NCBI RefSeq assembly: GCF_036669915.1
Contig: NC_089320.1
Location: 22,427,948 to 22,491,947, forward strand
Source: Pocillopora verrucosa
Taxonomy: Eukaryota > Cnidaria > Anthozoa > Scleractinia > Pocilloporidae
Reading direction: 5' to 3'
Length of the DNA: 64,000 bases
In this document: in pieces, positions 10,434 through 22,256 of the stretch
Layout of the letters: the number at the start of each line of letters is the position of its first letter
Position numbering within the stretch: position 1 is the stretch's first letter
Made by a program: the position numbers and the translations under genes
The notes under the pieces: model-generated
The model's database searches: none
What the model was told of the DNA's origin: nothing
Seen by the model: only the letters and a program-made list of their open reading frames with translations

Positions 10434-13400
10434 AACGTGATCATTGGCAGCCAAGAAATTATTTGTTGATATTTAATGTATGAAATTTTATATACATGAT
10501 ATATTTAACGTGTTTCAATGTAAAAGAAGTAAAGACACTTTTTTTAAAATTTTTTATTGCCTGCACACCAAAAAATTGGGAGTGGAGTTAATTGCCTGAA
10601 AAGTGATGGACCACGAAGACAATTGATATGTTCTTTTTGAGACTTATAACTTTGATTGAAAGGTTTTTAGTTGTAACTTTTTTTCTGGAAACAATCTTTA
10701 GGTCGTAGGTCATGGACACCGACTGAGTCATAGGAAAAGGTAACGGAAAGTCACGGAATAGTATAAGTTTGAAAAAGAACTGGAGCTTGGCTGTAATGAA
10801 GCTAGTTGTGTTAAGTTTTGTTAATTTAGCTTAAATACTCTTCTAATCATTTATTGAGATAGGAATCAATTTCACTGGCGTGAAGACACATTAACTACAT
10901 ATTCAATACGCTTCTTCTGTCTATATACGTCAAACTACTTGTCCCTGTCATGCATTCCTACGACATCAAATACCGTTGTTGTATCATTGAGTTTGATAAA
11001 ATGGCTTTGTTTTTGTTCTACAAAGAATGCACATCACTTTCCATCGTTAAAAAGTAAATGTAGGAATTTCAGAAAATTCAAAATAAAACATGAATAGGGA
11101 AGGACAGTAACCAAATGACTTGGCCAGAATTGAGAGGAACCGACAAGTCGCAAGAGATTCAATCTCACCACAACCGCAAATACCCAAAATTCTCAGACAT
11201 ATTTCCCTCCTTTTCAGACTTCCGTTTTTGAATCATTTGCAACCACTTTACGTCAGTTTTTTTTTTAATTCTAATATTTTTCTTCAAAAAACTTTACCGC
11301 TCAAAGGCCGCCGATCAAGAGTTGAATCGTAAATACGTCTTAGTTGTTTTTGTAAATTGTCAACATTCCCGCAGTTGATATCAGTTAATAAACCTAGGGC
11401 TAATAAGTCAGCTTTGTTCAGCAATTTCTGAAGAAGCTTTTCGCTGACCATCTTTTATACTCAACTGAGAGGTTGAAGCCCCCGACTAATGTATCGATAA
11501 AGACCATTTGATCGTCAAAGGTGGCTGAGGTTTGAGGCTTCGACCTTCTCTAACCAGGAAATTTAACTTGCAAATGATCCGGTGAAAACAGGAACTGCTG
11601 ATTTCACGAAGTAGTTGTTCAGTCACGGAAATTTATAAAGGCGTACTGAGTTCTTATGGTTAACAGTTCAAATATATCTAGAGCTGTATCGTATACTGTT
11701 TTTTCTACTTGTATTTTGTCAATGAAATGGTCTTTTTCTAGAGTGACTGCCCAACGAGAAAAAACCACCACAGCTAAATGTCATTAGAAACGCATGATCA
11801 ACGAAAACTTTTTCCATAAATTGCGGAAAACATTGCTTTATTGCATTGTCACTGCATTGCTCAAGCTCTTTCATAGAAGAGTAAGGTATCACAGGAGTAA
11901 AAGAGGGGGGGAGGAAAGGGTTCGTTTTGGACTTTTGATGCACTCAGTTGACCTCATCGAGACCGTCGTTCAAACCAATGAGCTAATTAGGACCAATTAG
12001 GGACCAGAATATCTGGAGTGCGGTTTTGACCATAAAATAGGTAACATGCTGTTTTAAAGCTTTACTCTAAGGATCGCAATCATTGACTTAAAAAATTCCA
12101 AAGGGAAATTAACGACATTAAGATATCTCGTGACGGAAAGAAAAGAAAGTCATGGTTTATGATTTCCCAACACGTTCACATTCATTCAGACCTACCAAAA
12201 TCTCTTTAAAAAGTATTCGGAGGGCAGAGCGGAAGGGAACGCCATTTTTAGCATTTCGTGCCAACGTCATTTTCCTTGCCTTGGAAAAAAGCATTGATTA
12301 ACGATCACGCATCGCAGAATTCAGTTTTATACTGTAACGAAATCACTCATTGGTAAAATCTTCTTAATTTCAAATCTATTGCTGTTCAACATGCGCGTGC
12401 TTTTTTTTCGTCACATGGAATTGAAGAAATTGCAGTCCACTAACGAAGTTTTGACGTGCTTAGATCATGTCAAACTTTACTCTGTAAACTCAATCAACTA
12501 TCAAACAATCGACAATTTAATTTATGATCATATGTGTGCCGTTAAGAGGCAATCATTAATTATATTGGCCCTAAACAACTGATTCCTCTGTATTTTCGTG
12601 TGGACAAGCACGACAAAGATAGATCAATGTCGTTGGTCAAATGATCAGTTTTTTTTCAAGCTGATCAAGGGACGAGGTTGCTTCATAATTTGCGAAAATA
12701 TTCGGATGCCTACGGTAGATGTAGGCCTCTTTCTTCAAATATGTTGTTGATGTTTGATATCGAAACAGGATCATTTCGAAACAGGGCGAGGCATAAAACT
12801 ATGCGCGTTTCCTAACGGTAGCTGGCACCTTGAATCATTTTTTTAATAAACAGTGGTGCTAGATATTCAACAGTTTCTTCACATGGGCGTTTCTTCAGGA
12901 AAGGAAATGAATTGATAAACGGCATTCAAAGCTCAAGACCCGACGAGCAGGTGAAGATTATGTTGCGTAAAAGTGATCACGTCGAGAATATCAAAGTTTG
13001 TTTGGAAATCATGATTGATTACACGCTTTTATGGGTTAGGAATTTCGGAGTGAGTTGAAAACCAAGAAAATTGGCTGAAAGTTCACCACAAAACTGTTAA
13101 GTAAAAAACGGATAGACGGTAATAAAAGGCAGAGGCATTTCGAAAAAAACAAGTTATCCAAGGCCGTTAATTTCCTATGGCACTCTCAAATACAAACTCT
13201 TCAATATTTTTCGTAGCTGCTTTTATGTAATCGACGTGGGTGTTCGCTGACTCAGCTTGAGAAAGCCAGCGGATGAATAGTGCGGCAAAGCGTTTAATTT
13301 CCTTAGCATCTACCGGACAAACCATCCAAGATATTGCTGAGTATATGTAGTGTTACGTAAAGGGACCGACCTGAAATACCAGAGCCGTGAGTGTCTAGTG

Positions 13401-15031
13401 TCTAAACAAACGAATGTCGAGAAAAAGTGATTATTGTGAATAAGTGTTCCAAAGAATAGTCTTCCATGGAGTGTTGTACTTCGCTGCACCAACCGTAAAG
13501 TATGAGAGCTGAACAATAGGAGCAATGTTATGTCTACCTTGCATTGAAAATGAATGATTGTTTTACGAAAACGTCTGCCTTGAACTAAAAGTTATACATG
13601 CCGTTAGAAAATAAATAACCAGCCTTTGACCAGAGAAATGCATATGTAAACAGCATTCCTGCAAAGGATCCACTGATCAGTTGTTTTCAACCTTTAACTG
13701 AGTTAGAACAAATTTTCAGTTTACTTCTTAAACGGTTCACCCTCACCGATCTTGACGCTAATTAGTGAATGAGACATAACTTCTATTGTTACTGAAGTGT
13801 TCCACCTAAGCGGTTATTAAGTCTGATGAAGAACCTCTTCGTGTCTACCATAAAATAAAATTAAATATTCAGAGATCACTTTTCCAACTTTACAGGCCAT
13901 GAAAGAGTAAGGCACCTTGAAGACCAGAGTGATAAAACTCTCCTGGTTAGCAATATGTTGAACGCATCATCCAGGGGGGTCTTTTTGTATTTCTGATTAG
14001 CCGATAATTGTCTTAATACACCTGAGAAAATTGAATAAGTAAAGACGATCGTTACGTTGGCTTAAACAATTGGTAATTGTTATGATTTGAAAAGAATAAA
14101 GGCAATTATTTATATCGTTGTTATTTATAATTTGAGCAGCAGTAATTGAATTCGGACAACCTCTCGGAAAGTCCGTCTTAAATCACGAAATAATTGAGCA
14201 ACTCCATGCAGTTATTGGTCAAAATGTGTCTCGTTTTTTAAAGTGGTGAGATCATAGAAAACTAAAAGTTTCAAAAGCAGAAGAATGCTCATTCTATCGG
14301 TTTACCAGCATGAACAACCCTCTTAGGCTAGTTGGGCGGACACTTAACTCCGATATGAATAACCCACATTTCGGCTCTTGTTCTACAAACCTTGCATTTT
14401 GCTCCGTGTAACAACATCTGGCGTGGGTTCCAACGCCGGTAAACCTACAGAACGTGAGAGCTCTGCTCTCATGCGTTTTGGACAATCAATATAACTGTAC
14501 TTCTGTACCCAAAGTTAAAAAAAACCCTTTCTTTTCTTTGAATGGAGTTCCAACAGCATAATAACACAGAGAACTAGAAATTGCATTATTTAAACAGTAG
14601 ATATATTTTTGATATCTTTAATTACCAGAGGAATGGTCATCATTTAACATAATTTTTCCCACGAAAAAAATTTGATAACATCACGATGTCCTCTTCAAAG
14701 TTGTTTGAAAGAGCCACTATCTTGGAAGGTGATGACGTTTTCCTTAAGTTGCAAATATTTAGCTAATATTGAGTAATTTCACCAGTACAATTTAATAAAA
14801 AAGAGCGAAAGAAATCCACAACATTCAAATCCACAGGAAACAGAATTATGCAACATGACAACACTAGGTCATTAAGAAAAATTGATATTCCCATGAAATA
14901 TTCGCTTGTATCTATTATTAAAACGCGTACGTTCGCGGAAAGGAAGATAAAAAGACAAGGGCAGCAATACTGGCCGGTTATTGGACAGAAAGAGTAAATG
15001 ACAGATTTTGAGTGCTTGCGGGTCGGTTCAA
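10434..15031. other. Intergenic region, no gene recognised
   Basis: About 4.6 kb between the SLC35F-type gene and the first vWA gene. It includes the transporter 3' UTR and, at the right end, the vWA promoter. All open stretches are short, hydrophobic or low in complexity, and none shows a protein-family motif. I see no RNA gene or clear repeat here. Confidence 0.45.
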
Positions 15032-15038
15032 TATAAAA
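15032..15038 (+). promoter_or_regulatory. Candidate TATA box of the first vWA gene
   Basis: TATAAAA lies 89 bases before the start codon at 15127. This predicts transcription start near 15060 and a 5' UTR of about 60 bases. A TATA promoter would suit a strongly or cell-type-specifically expressed secreted protein. Confidence 0.5.
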
Positions 15039-15126
15039 GTAGACTAGAATAAAATGTGACCCATTTATTACTTCAGTAGAGCTTGTAGATATTAGACGAA
15101 AGTTGCCGTCTTGGCAAAAATTCAGC

Positions 15127-18100
15127 ATGGCGAGGAAAAGTAAGATGGTTTTATTTATCGCAGAATAACTTGGCTGGATTTATAAACAAGCTTCACATAT
15201 ACAAGGCGTAAAGTGCAGGTTTTTAAGGAATGATTTTAACGCCTTTCTGTGTTTTTTAACCTCTTAGTTGTTGGCGCTGCTCTGATCCTTGTGGTTTTGT
15301 GTGTTAGCGGAGAAGTAGGAGGTGAGTACATGCTTTTATAAAAGTTATAGTTTTATCCTATTTCTGAGTTCATTTAGTCTGTTAACTCACTCGCAAGTTT
15401 TTTGGTTTTGTATGATGCTGTCGTGTACCAGTTACCTGGAAATGGGCTTGGCGAAAAAGTTAAATTTCAAAGTCGTATCTATTCAAGGATATTACCTCCC
15501 TGAGAGTGAACTAAATATGCGGTGAGAATTTGGGTTTCTAAAGAGACTGTTTTGTAGCATCGGCGGGGCAATTAAAATAACAGATTTATCATTGACCTCT
15601 TAGATGAGTTAATTATAACTAGAAAAAAGTCTTTTTCAGCTTCAAGTGTCTTTGTAAAGGCGCAAATTGAAAACGCATACAGCAAATTCAGGACGAGATA
15701 TGATCATTGCACTCGTGACAAGAACTTTGTTCGCTCTTAAGTTATGTAAACGTTTTTTCTCCTGGAGCCATTAACCACCTTCAGGTGCCGATTTCTATCA
15801 TAGTTTTTAGGTTGTAGATAAAATTAGAACTAATAACGAATTGGTTCAGTTCCTGCAATAAGGCAAATATTTAATCCTAGAATGAAATCAGTCTTTTATT
15901 GATCAACTCATGAAGGTTATTATGATATCGTCATTTTTGTCCAATGGACTTCGATGGACTTTCGCGGCCCAGTTTGGGAAAGTGAATCTAGCAACTTAAA
16001 TTTGATGCCTCCCTCTTTGGTAAATACGACAAAAGCTTGGCAAACTTCTTTATCCCTTCTTTGAAAGATATGATAAACCCAAAAGTAACAACGAAATAAA
16101 CAGTCTTCTAGTATTTGTATTGTTCAGCCATGAAGGGTGCTAATATCAAGTGTCTTTCCAATGAAAATATATACCATAAATACTCTTTGAATAAGAAAAT
16201 GTCTGTGTGTTTCTGGTGTGTTTTTGAAGTTTTTAAATCGATTTATGATATTATGTTAGAGGGGTTTTTTTGCAACATTACCTCGATCAGGTTGAAAAGT
16301 TTAAAAAGTTGAAAGAGGATACAATTAGAAACTCATTGAGAGGTGAAATTAACTTTTCTTTTGTTAGTGGTTTTGGAAACTTCTGGGACGTCGCTTCCGT
16401 TAAACTCATATAGCTTCGTCTTATTGATTAAAAAAAACTACACGGGTGTTTCCTGTCAATATCTGAGAGTGGAAATCCCTTTGACTGTTGTAGCTCGATT
16501 TGGAACCACCGCCGGAAATAGAAGTTAAGCTTATTTTTAACAGAAGTGCCGCGGTAAACCACGATTATTACTCAGTCACTAGTCAGAAATGCTATCCTGA
16601 AGCCCAGTCAAAGCTTCACGTGACAAGGAAAAGTAATTAATGATGATGTACACTTTGGTATGCAACTAAATACTAGTAAGTTTAAAGATATGATGGAAAT
16701 TAAGTCTAACAGTGCATGGAATGACGTGCAATCACTGATAAAGGAAGTTGCTATTCATAGAAGGATAGGGGAACATAATCTGATGTTTTATCAGTGGAAA
16801 CTAAAATAATTTAGCTTACCCAAATTCCGCACAATATGACAACAAACAACAACTTGGAAGGCTAATAAGGTCATTCTGGGATCAAAATAATTTCCAAGTT
16901 GCATTAATAATTTTTTTAACTGCTAGATCGGTTCTGTCCTGGTGCAGTAAATCCTACAATTGTTTCAAAACAGTTTCCTTTTTTATCACCAGCGGATTGA
17001 CAGTATATATACTTGATGTATGTTCGATAAGTTCATGTTTCAATCCATTTTTAGTGTATGAAGACGAAATAACTCAGTCATGAAAAGTCATGCATTCTAT
17101 ACAATACAATATTTATTTGCCATATACGACATTTACACATGGAAAAAAAAATGAAGAAAATTGATGACAGAAAATAAATGGCGAGAAAACCTGAAAGAAA
17201 CCACGAGGCTTATAACAAGTCAGGCTTTCTCACTTAAAATAACTAATCTTATATTAGAATTACAATATGGACTTATGGTAATTAACTTTGACCGCGCACA
17301 CGTACACACACACACACACGCACACACATATTAAGTAAGTTAGTTAAGAATTACTGCCTTACAGAAGCTAATACTTAGAGAGAAGAAATTCCTTAAGCTT
17401 TCTTTTAAAAGAAGCGGAAGAGGGAGAACTAGTTATGTCAGAATTTAACGAATTATAAAAGTTTGGACCTTGAAAGTAAATTGAAAACTTCCTGGTGTTC
17501 GTTCTGCACAGTGGCAAACGGAAGGACTGAGCATTCCTAGTATTATAATTGTGGATTTGACTATTCAGTAAAAAAAAGTTATTGAATTTGGAAGGGAGTG
17601 TAGAGTTCTCGAATGAAAAAATTCTGTTTCGTTAGAGCTGTTGTGATGAGTGTCAAACTGCTAGATACTACGCATGCTCTGTTACTAGACTCCGAGACAT
17701 TGGTAAAACTACGTATTATTTTGAACACTACAGGTAATATGTTTCACCTTTAAAATCAATTTGAATGTTTTTCTTCACAAAAGTATTCTTTTGAAAAAGG
17801 CATCGTGAAGTCACCAGGTCAAGCGTGCTTTCTTTTCATAAAAGGTCTCATATTGTTGTAATTAATAATATTTGATTGTGAACGTGTCCTGGTTACGTGC
17901 AAAATTTATGAGCAGTGAAAATTTCTTCCTATGAGCGAAATATCGCTTGGAAACATTGAATCAGCGTCAATGGTTTTCGAAGTTTTCAAGGATGTGTCGC
18001 CTATCGCCATCTGAAAGTAGGTTGAACTTTGGAGAAAATTATAATGAAAAATATGCTACTCACTCTCCTTGGTGCTTGAACTGCCTTATATTGGCCAAGT

Positions 18101-20427
18101 TTCTCAAGCCTGGCACATTTTTGTGCCGTCTTTGATGTCATAACTCTTATTAAGATAAACATACCAGAGTTTAGTGCTAGCAACTCTTCCAAGACGTCAG
18201 TGAAACAGATATAGCTGGCGTTGTTATGGTAGAAGACAGCCAAGACTTGCTTCTTGTCACGAATACATGAACTCTGGTCCGTGTTCAATTTCAACCATTT
18301 CATTTTTTCATGAAATGAAAATAGCAAATTTAAAGGCTGAAGTGTCTCAATTTATGACAACAATTCCCTTGTCTTGCTTCAATCATAACATAACCCACTT
18401 ATGATTTTCAGTTCTGGGGCAAAACATTCCTTTTTCCCCGGGCCACCTACTAAAACCGGATTGAACTGAAAAGATAGATCAGCATTTTTCAATTGAGTAT
18501 CGAAAATGATCCTGCATTGCTTTGGTTTTGCTTTACTTTGATCTTGCACCACAATCTCAACCAATCAAACTGTAACCAAGGAAAGTATAGCCAATCCCGA
18601 CTTGGTCACTCCCGTTTTCTCGCGTCTCAACCAGGCTATCTGTTTTTACGTTAAGTTCTCACTGGTTTCATGATGACGGAAACCTTTGCTCTAAGTGGTA
18701 GTTGTGACTAATTTGGTCTTGGTTTTTTGAAACTTGATCAGTTGAAAACTGCTCTATATGCGGTGAACTCTTTAGAGTAAAGGTTACTGCATGTTGCTTC
18801 TTGGACCGGCAATGATTAACAACAAGAAAATAGTGACTCTTTTTAAACCCGCTAGTGCGTGGAGAGATATGGGTTTTGGCTGGGCTTACTTTATATGTTT
18901 TGAGCTCTGTTAACCATGCTCTATGACTGATTCATCCTTTCCTTTCCTTTCCCAGCAAATTTATGCAGTAAGAAGTTAGACATCATAATAGCAGCAGATG
19001 TGTCTGGCAGCATGGACGACAATCAATTCACACAACTACAGACATTTCTGTCGACGTTAGTGGATAACATCAAAATCTCCAAAACATCTGGTGCGCGGGT
19101 CATCGTCTTAGCCTTTGATGACCGGATTAACAGTCTGGCATCAAGCTTCAGTGATAAAGTAACAACATCTCGATCTGGGATTAAGACACAGATTAACGGC
19201 TTACAATTTACGGCTGGTTCTACAGTGATAGATACAGTAATAGAAGAAGCTAAGGATTTACTTAGCTCCGCAAACCGTGATACAGCACAAAAAGTAGTCG
19301 TTTTTGTAACTGATGGTGTTAATTTTAATGGAACTGATTCACTTGTTCTCCCCGCTCAAGAATTGAGAGATGTGAGTATAGTAGAGGAAATGATTAGTAA
19401 TGTTGTAGTGTTTACTAGCCCAGTTGTAACATTGCAAATCGTACTGAATTCCATATTCCACTTGTTCGGATTCCGGATTCCATTCCATTCCTTTCAATCT
19501 TTAAAATTCATTTGATTTCGTATCAATTCAGTTCCAATCTAAGTTCACATAAACTTTAAATTTCAATCTTTATTTATAACAAAAAACTCGTTCCTAATGG
19601 AGGAGATATGGAGAGAGAATAAGAGCAAGGATGACTATAAAAAAGGATCGCAGCTATGGATTCCGGATTCTAAGCGAAAAAAGTGTCTAGAATTGGACTC
19701 CTGATTGCCTTTCATGGCGTAATAGTGGCTGTCAGTCGTTAATCGCGAAGCTTTGACTGTTGCACGGCCGTTCAACACTGTTGAACGATAAATTAAAATC
19801 ATTACAAGTCTTTCAGTCAGTGTTTGCAATATCTCGATTTGCTCTTAATAATAAGGAGCAATTTTTAGCTGACTACCGAACTCGAGAATAATGCGTGATG
19901 ACATTGGTCTGGAAAAACCCGCACACCTCCTATCAAATGCAAAATCAAAACAATGAGAAAATTGAACGAACGCGTCTCCTAGTGCTTCAGGAAATTTGCA
20001 TACTACTCTCTCAATTGTTGGTGGTCCTAATGAGATTTCCGTTTTTGATTCACAAATACTAGATTAACAAATCTAACCTGTCTAAGTTCTAAAATGATAT
20101 CTGTTTAATTCCTCCCAGACTTTCAATGCAAGAGTTATCGGCCTAGGAATAGGCGAAGCTAACTCAATCAACATCCCTGGGCTTCGAATACTTGCCGGGC
20201 AAAATGACCGCGTTCTTATTCTGACGTTCGAGCCCAGTTCAGGAGGCAAGTGCTGTGACGACGATGAAGATGACGACGACGACGACCGCAAACGTCGTCG
20301 TCGTGATGAAGATGACGAATGTGATGACCGCCGTCGGCGTCGACGTCGCGATGAAGATGATGGCGGGTGTAGCAGTGGTGTTAGTAACGAGCTCAAAAAT
20401 GTTATAAAGCTAATTTGTTACGGCTGA
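15127..20427 (+). CDS. Secreted vWA-domain protein with alternating Asp/Glu and Arg tail blocks
   Basis: Exons: 15127-15139, 15268-15321, 18956-19371 and 20119-20427, all with GT-AG junctions in phase, giving 263 residues. Residues 1-22 form a signal peptide (MARK followed by a hydrophobic core). Residues 30-198 form a von Willebrand A domain with a full MIDAS metal site: D37-x-S39-x-S41, T112 and D142. The tail (206-245) is C-C, then ten acidic residues (208-217), RKRRRR (218-223), DEDDE (224-228), C, DD, seven Arg (232-238), DEDD (239-242), GGC. It ends with a short hydrophobic stretch and a final Cys. Four tail cysteines bracket the charged blocks. Role unknown: a secreted, metal-binding domain with an acidic tail is compatible with an extracellular-matrix or skeletal-matrix protein in a coral, but that is inference. 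It is unrelated in orientation to the second vWA gene at 25.9-30.0 kb. Confidence 0.88.
17090..17640 (-). mobile_element. Non-LTR retrotransposon (LINE) 3' end, decayed
   Basis: Read on the minus strand, 17631-17368 is open for 87 residues and ends in TAG. It contains NSQIHNYNTRNA, RTNTRKFSIYFQGPNFYNSL and SFKRKLKEFLL. These match the C-terminal end of the reverse-transcriptase ORF of CR1/L2-type LINEs as I know it (xYNTRxA, then F..xGPxxWNSL, then FKxxLKxxLL). An in-frame stop at 17632-17634 cuts it off upstream. The sequence after the stop contains a TG/CA microsatellite (17296-17330) and an AT-rich tail. The copy is 5'-truncated and inactive, as is usual for LINE insertions. The clade is uncertain. 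Confidence 0.75.
17296..17330. repeat. (CA)n microsatellite
   Basis: An imperfect CA repeat in the 3' tail of the LINE remnant. Confidence 0.85.
18488..18629 (-). repeat. Short interspersed repeat, copy 1 (diverged)
   Basis: In reverse complement relative to 28130-28280 it shares, in the same order, ATTGAGTrTCGAAA, TTGCTTTGGTTTTrCTT, CCAATCA and CGTTTTCTCGCG. Spacing is similar but the sequence between blocks has drifted. This indicates an old non-autonomous element family. No terminal repeats or target duplications were confirmed. Confidence 0.55.
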
Positions 20428-22256
20428 CCATGAAAAGAGATACAGAAGTAACTCAGCTTGGCTGATAATTCTACAGAACAACGCGAAACGACATAGAACA
20501 TATTTCATGATGTTTTTTTTGCTCCAAATGTCACAAGAGTGAGTTTATGGATGTTTTCATTCGAGACTGTTTCACTATCAACACCACTCACTCCTTCTAA
20601 TGGGCAAACTGTAGATAAATAACGTGAAAAAAAGTTGTCAAAAATTGCCAGAGCCTGCGGTTGTAATAACTCCTGACCTTAGCATTCAGTTGATTAATAT
20701 CATATGTTTAGCGGAGTAAATTGTTGAGATAAGTTTAGTATTTATTTATATAAAAAAAGGCCCAACACTGCATTAGATATGTAAGAATAACATTGCATTC
20801 ATTAGCTTTTAGCGCGTCTTTAGGAACATCGACCAGTTGGACCTGTTACTATCTGGAACGCTGGATATTGAATTATTTATCCTTATGATATTTGACAAAT
20901 CCAAGTTTAGCTTGGACGAAAAAAATCATGTATGATGCAGATTAACTCGACTGTTAAGATTAGTACTCTTTGAAAGGAAATGTTATGAAGTCGAATTGAG
21001 CGAGAGGTAAATTTGTCACGTTGAAGAGTCTTGATCATGCGTGAAGTCAGTGATAGCAGAGTGCTGTGATAGACTGCTACTTCAAATAAAACCGGTTCTC
21101 TCTTCAAAAGAATTAAATTTTCTTGTTTGCCATTCCTGTTCAGTGACCTGAGCTCTTTGATTCATTTCATTCTTTGTAAAGAGCACTCGTGCCTGAGAAC
21201 AAAAACAGTCTGAAACCACAACAACAATAAACACATTCGGAAAGACCGTTATGACGGCATAGCGGGATTCAAAATGATGGTTAAGCGAGATGTGAGGGCG
21301 CCTATCGTGTATTCTTTAAATGCAAGTTTCTTTATTTGGACTCTCTTCACTGTGCCCTGTTTGAACTCTCATGAAATTTTGTATTCAAAAGTATATTCTT
21401 GTAAGCGACCACGGACATAACTAGAGTCACGATTTAGGATGTTCTTTCATTTCTAAATTTCATCTCTATGCGGCTAGCTCAAGCTAATCAAACTTTTTCC
21501 GCGTCCCATGGTTGTCCACGGGAAATTACATGTCACGAGTTAAAATTTGTTCCAAGCAAACTGCCCCTCCTCTCTGAACCCAATCAACCTTCAGTATGGG
21601 TCTGTTTGCCTCATTGATATATACTGGCGTAATCTAGTCCTTGCAGACATATCAAAGATGCTCGATTGAAATGCAGGGCCGGATTAAAATTAGAATCTTT
21701 CTTTCACGTTTGAGTTATTAGAACTACTTCCGAAAAGAAGAAGACGTTTATAATACGTTTTCACAGTTTTTGAGAAGGCGGAATCCAATTTTTTTTCATT
21801 GCACTGAAAACGGCTAAATGTCAGAAGAGTTTTGACGCTAATGCGTGGAATCTCTGACCAGACTAACTTGAACTGGGAGTATATAATTTGGATTATGTAG
21901 TCCTGCCTCACCCAAAAATTAAATCCAAATAATCCACCAGCAAACTGACATGAATATATCCCGACGTGCTTTCTTGTAATAACCTAAGGCAGCAGAAAAC
22001 CATTGACTCTTACCTAATGACACCCTTTGAACGAAATTTTTATGACTGACTCTGTGTCTTCCTACGTAGCTTCAATAAGTCTGCAACACTAAAAACTTGA
22101 AAGGAGCTATTTACTTCGTGGAGTGCTTTAGCCGTAAGTAGCACTGGCTGTAGGCCGTAGGCTCCCTGACAACGAATGCTACGATACCCGCGAGGGCCTG
22201 AGCACAAAAATAACTCTTGTAACGCCTGGCAGTAAATCGTGTGAACAAATGTCAAC
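20428..22256. other. Intergenic region between first vWA gene and MFSD6-like gene
   Basis: Contains the vWA 3' UTR and the MFSD6 promoter and 5' UTR. A possible polyadenylation hexamer AATAAA lies near 21226. No gene or clear repeat was recognised. Confidence 0.45.

Larger units (their letters stand above)
15322..18955 (+). other. Large intron 2 of the first vWA gene
   Basis: A 3.6-kb intron between the signal-peptide exon and the vWA exon. It carries a LINE 3' remnant in reverse orientation (about 17090-17640) with a CA repeat, and a short AT-rich interspersed repeat at 18488-18629. The rest shows no coding. Confidence 0.8.

Noticed and set aside
20082-20396. Minus-strand Ser/Arg-rich frame (RS-like) opposite the vWA tail exon
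   Set aside because: It is the mirror of the GAC/CGT repeats. The sense exon is in phase with the vWA gene, so the RS-like protein is an artefact.
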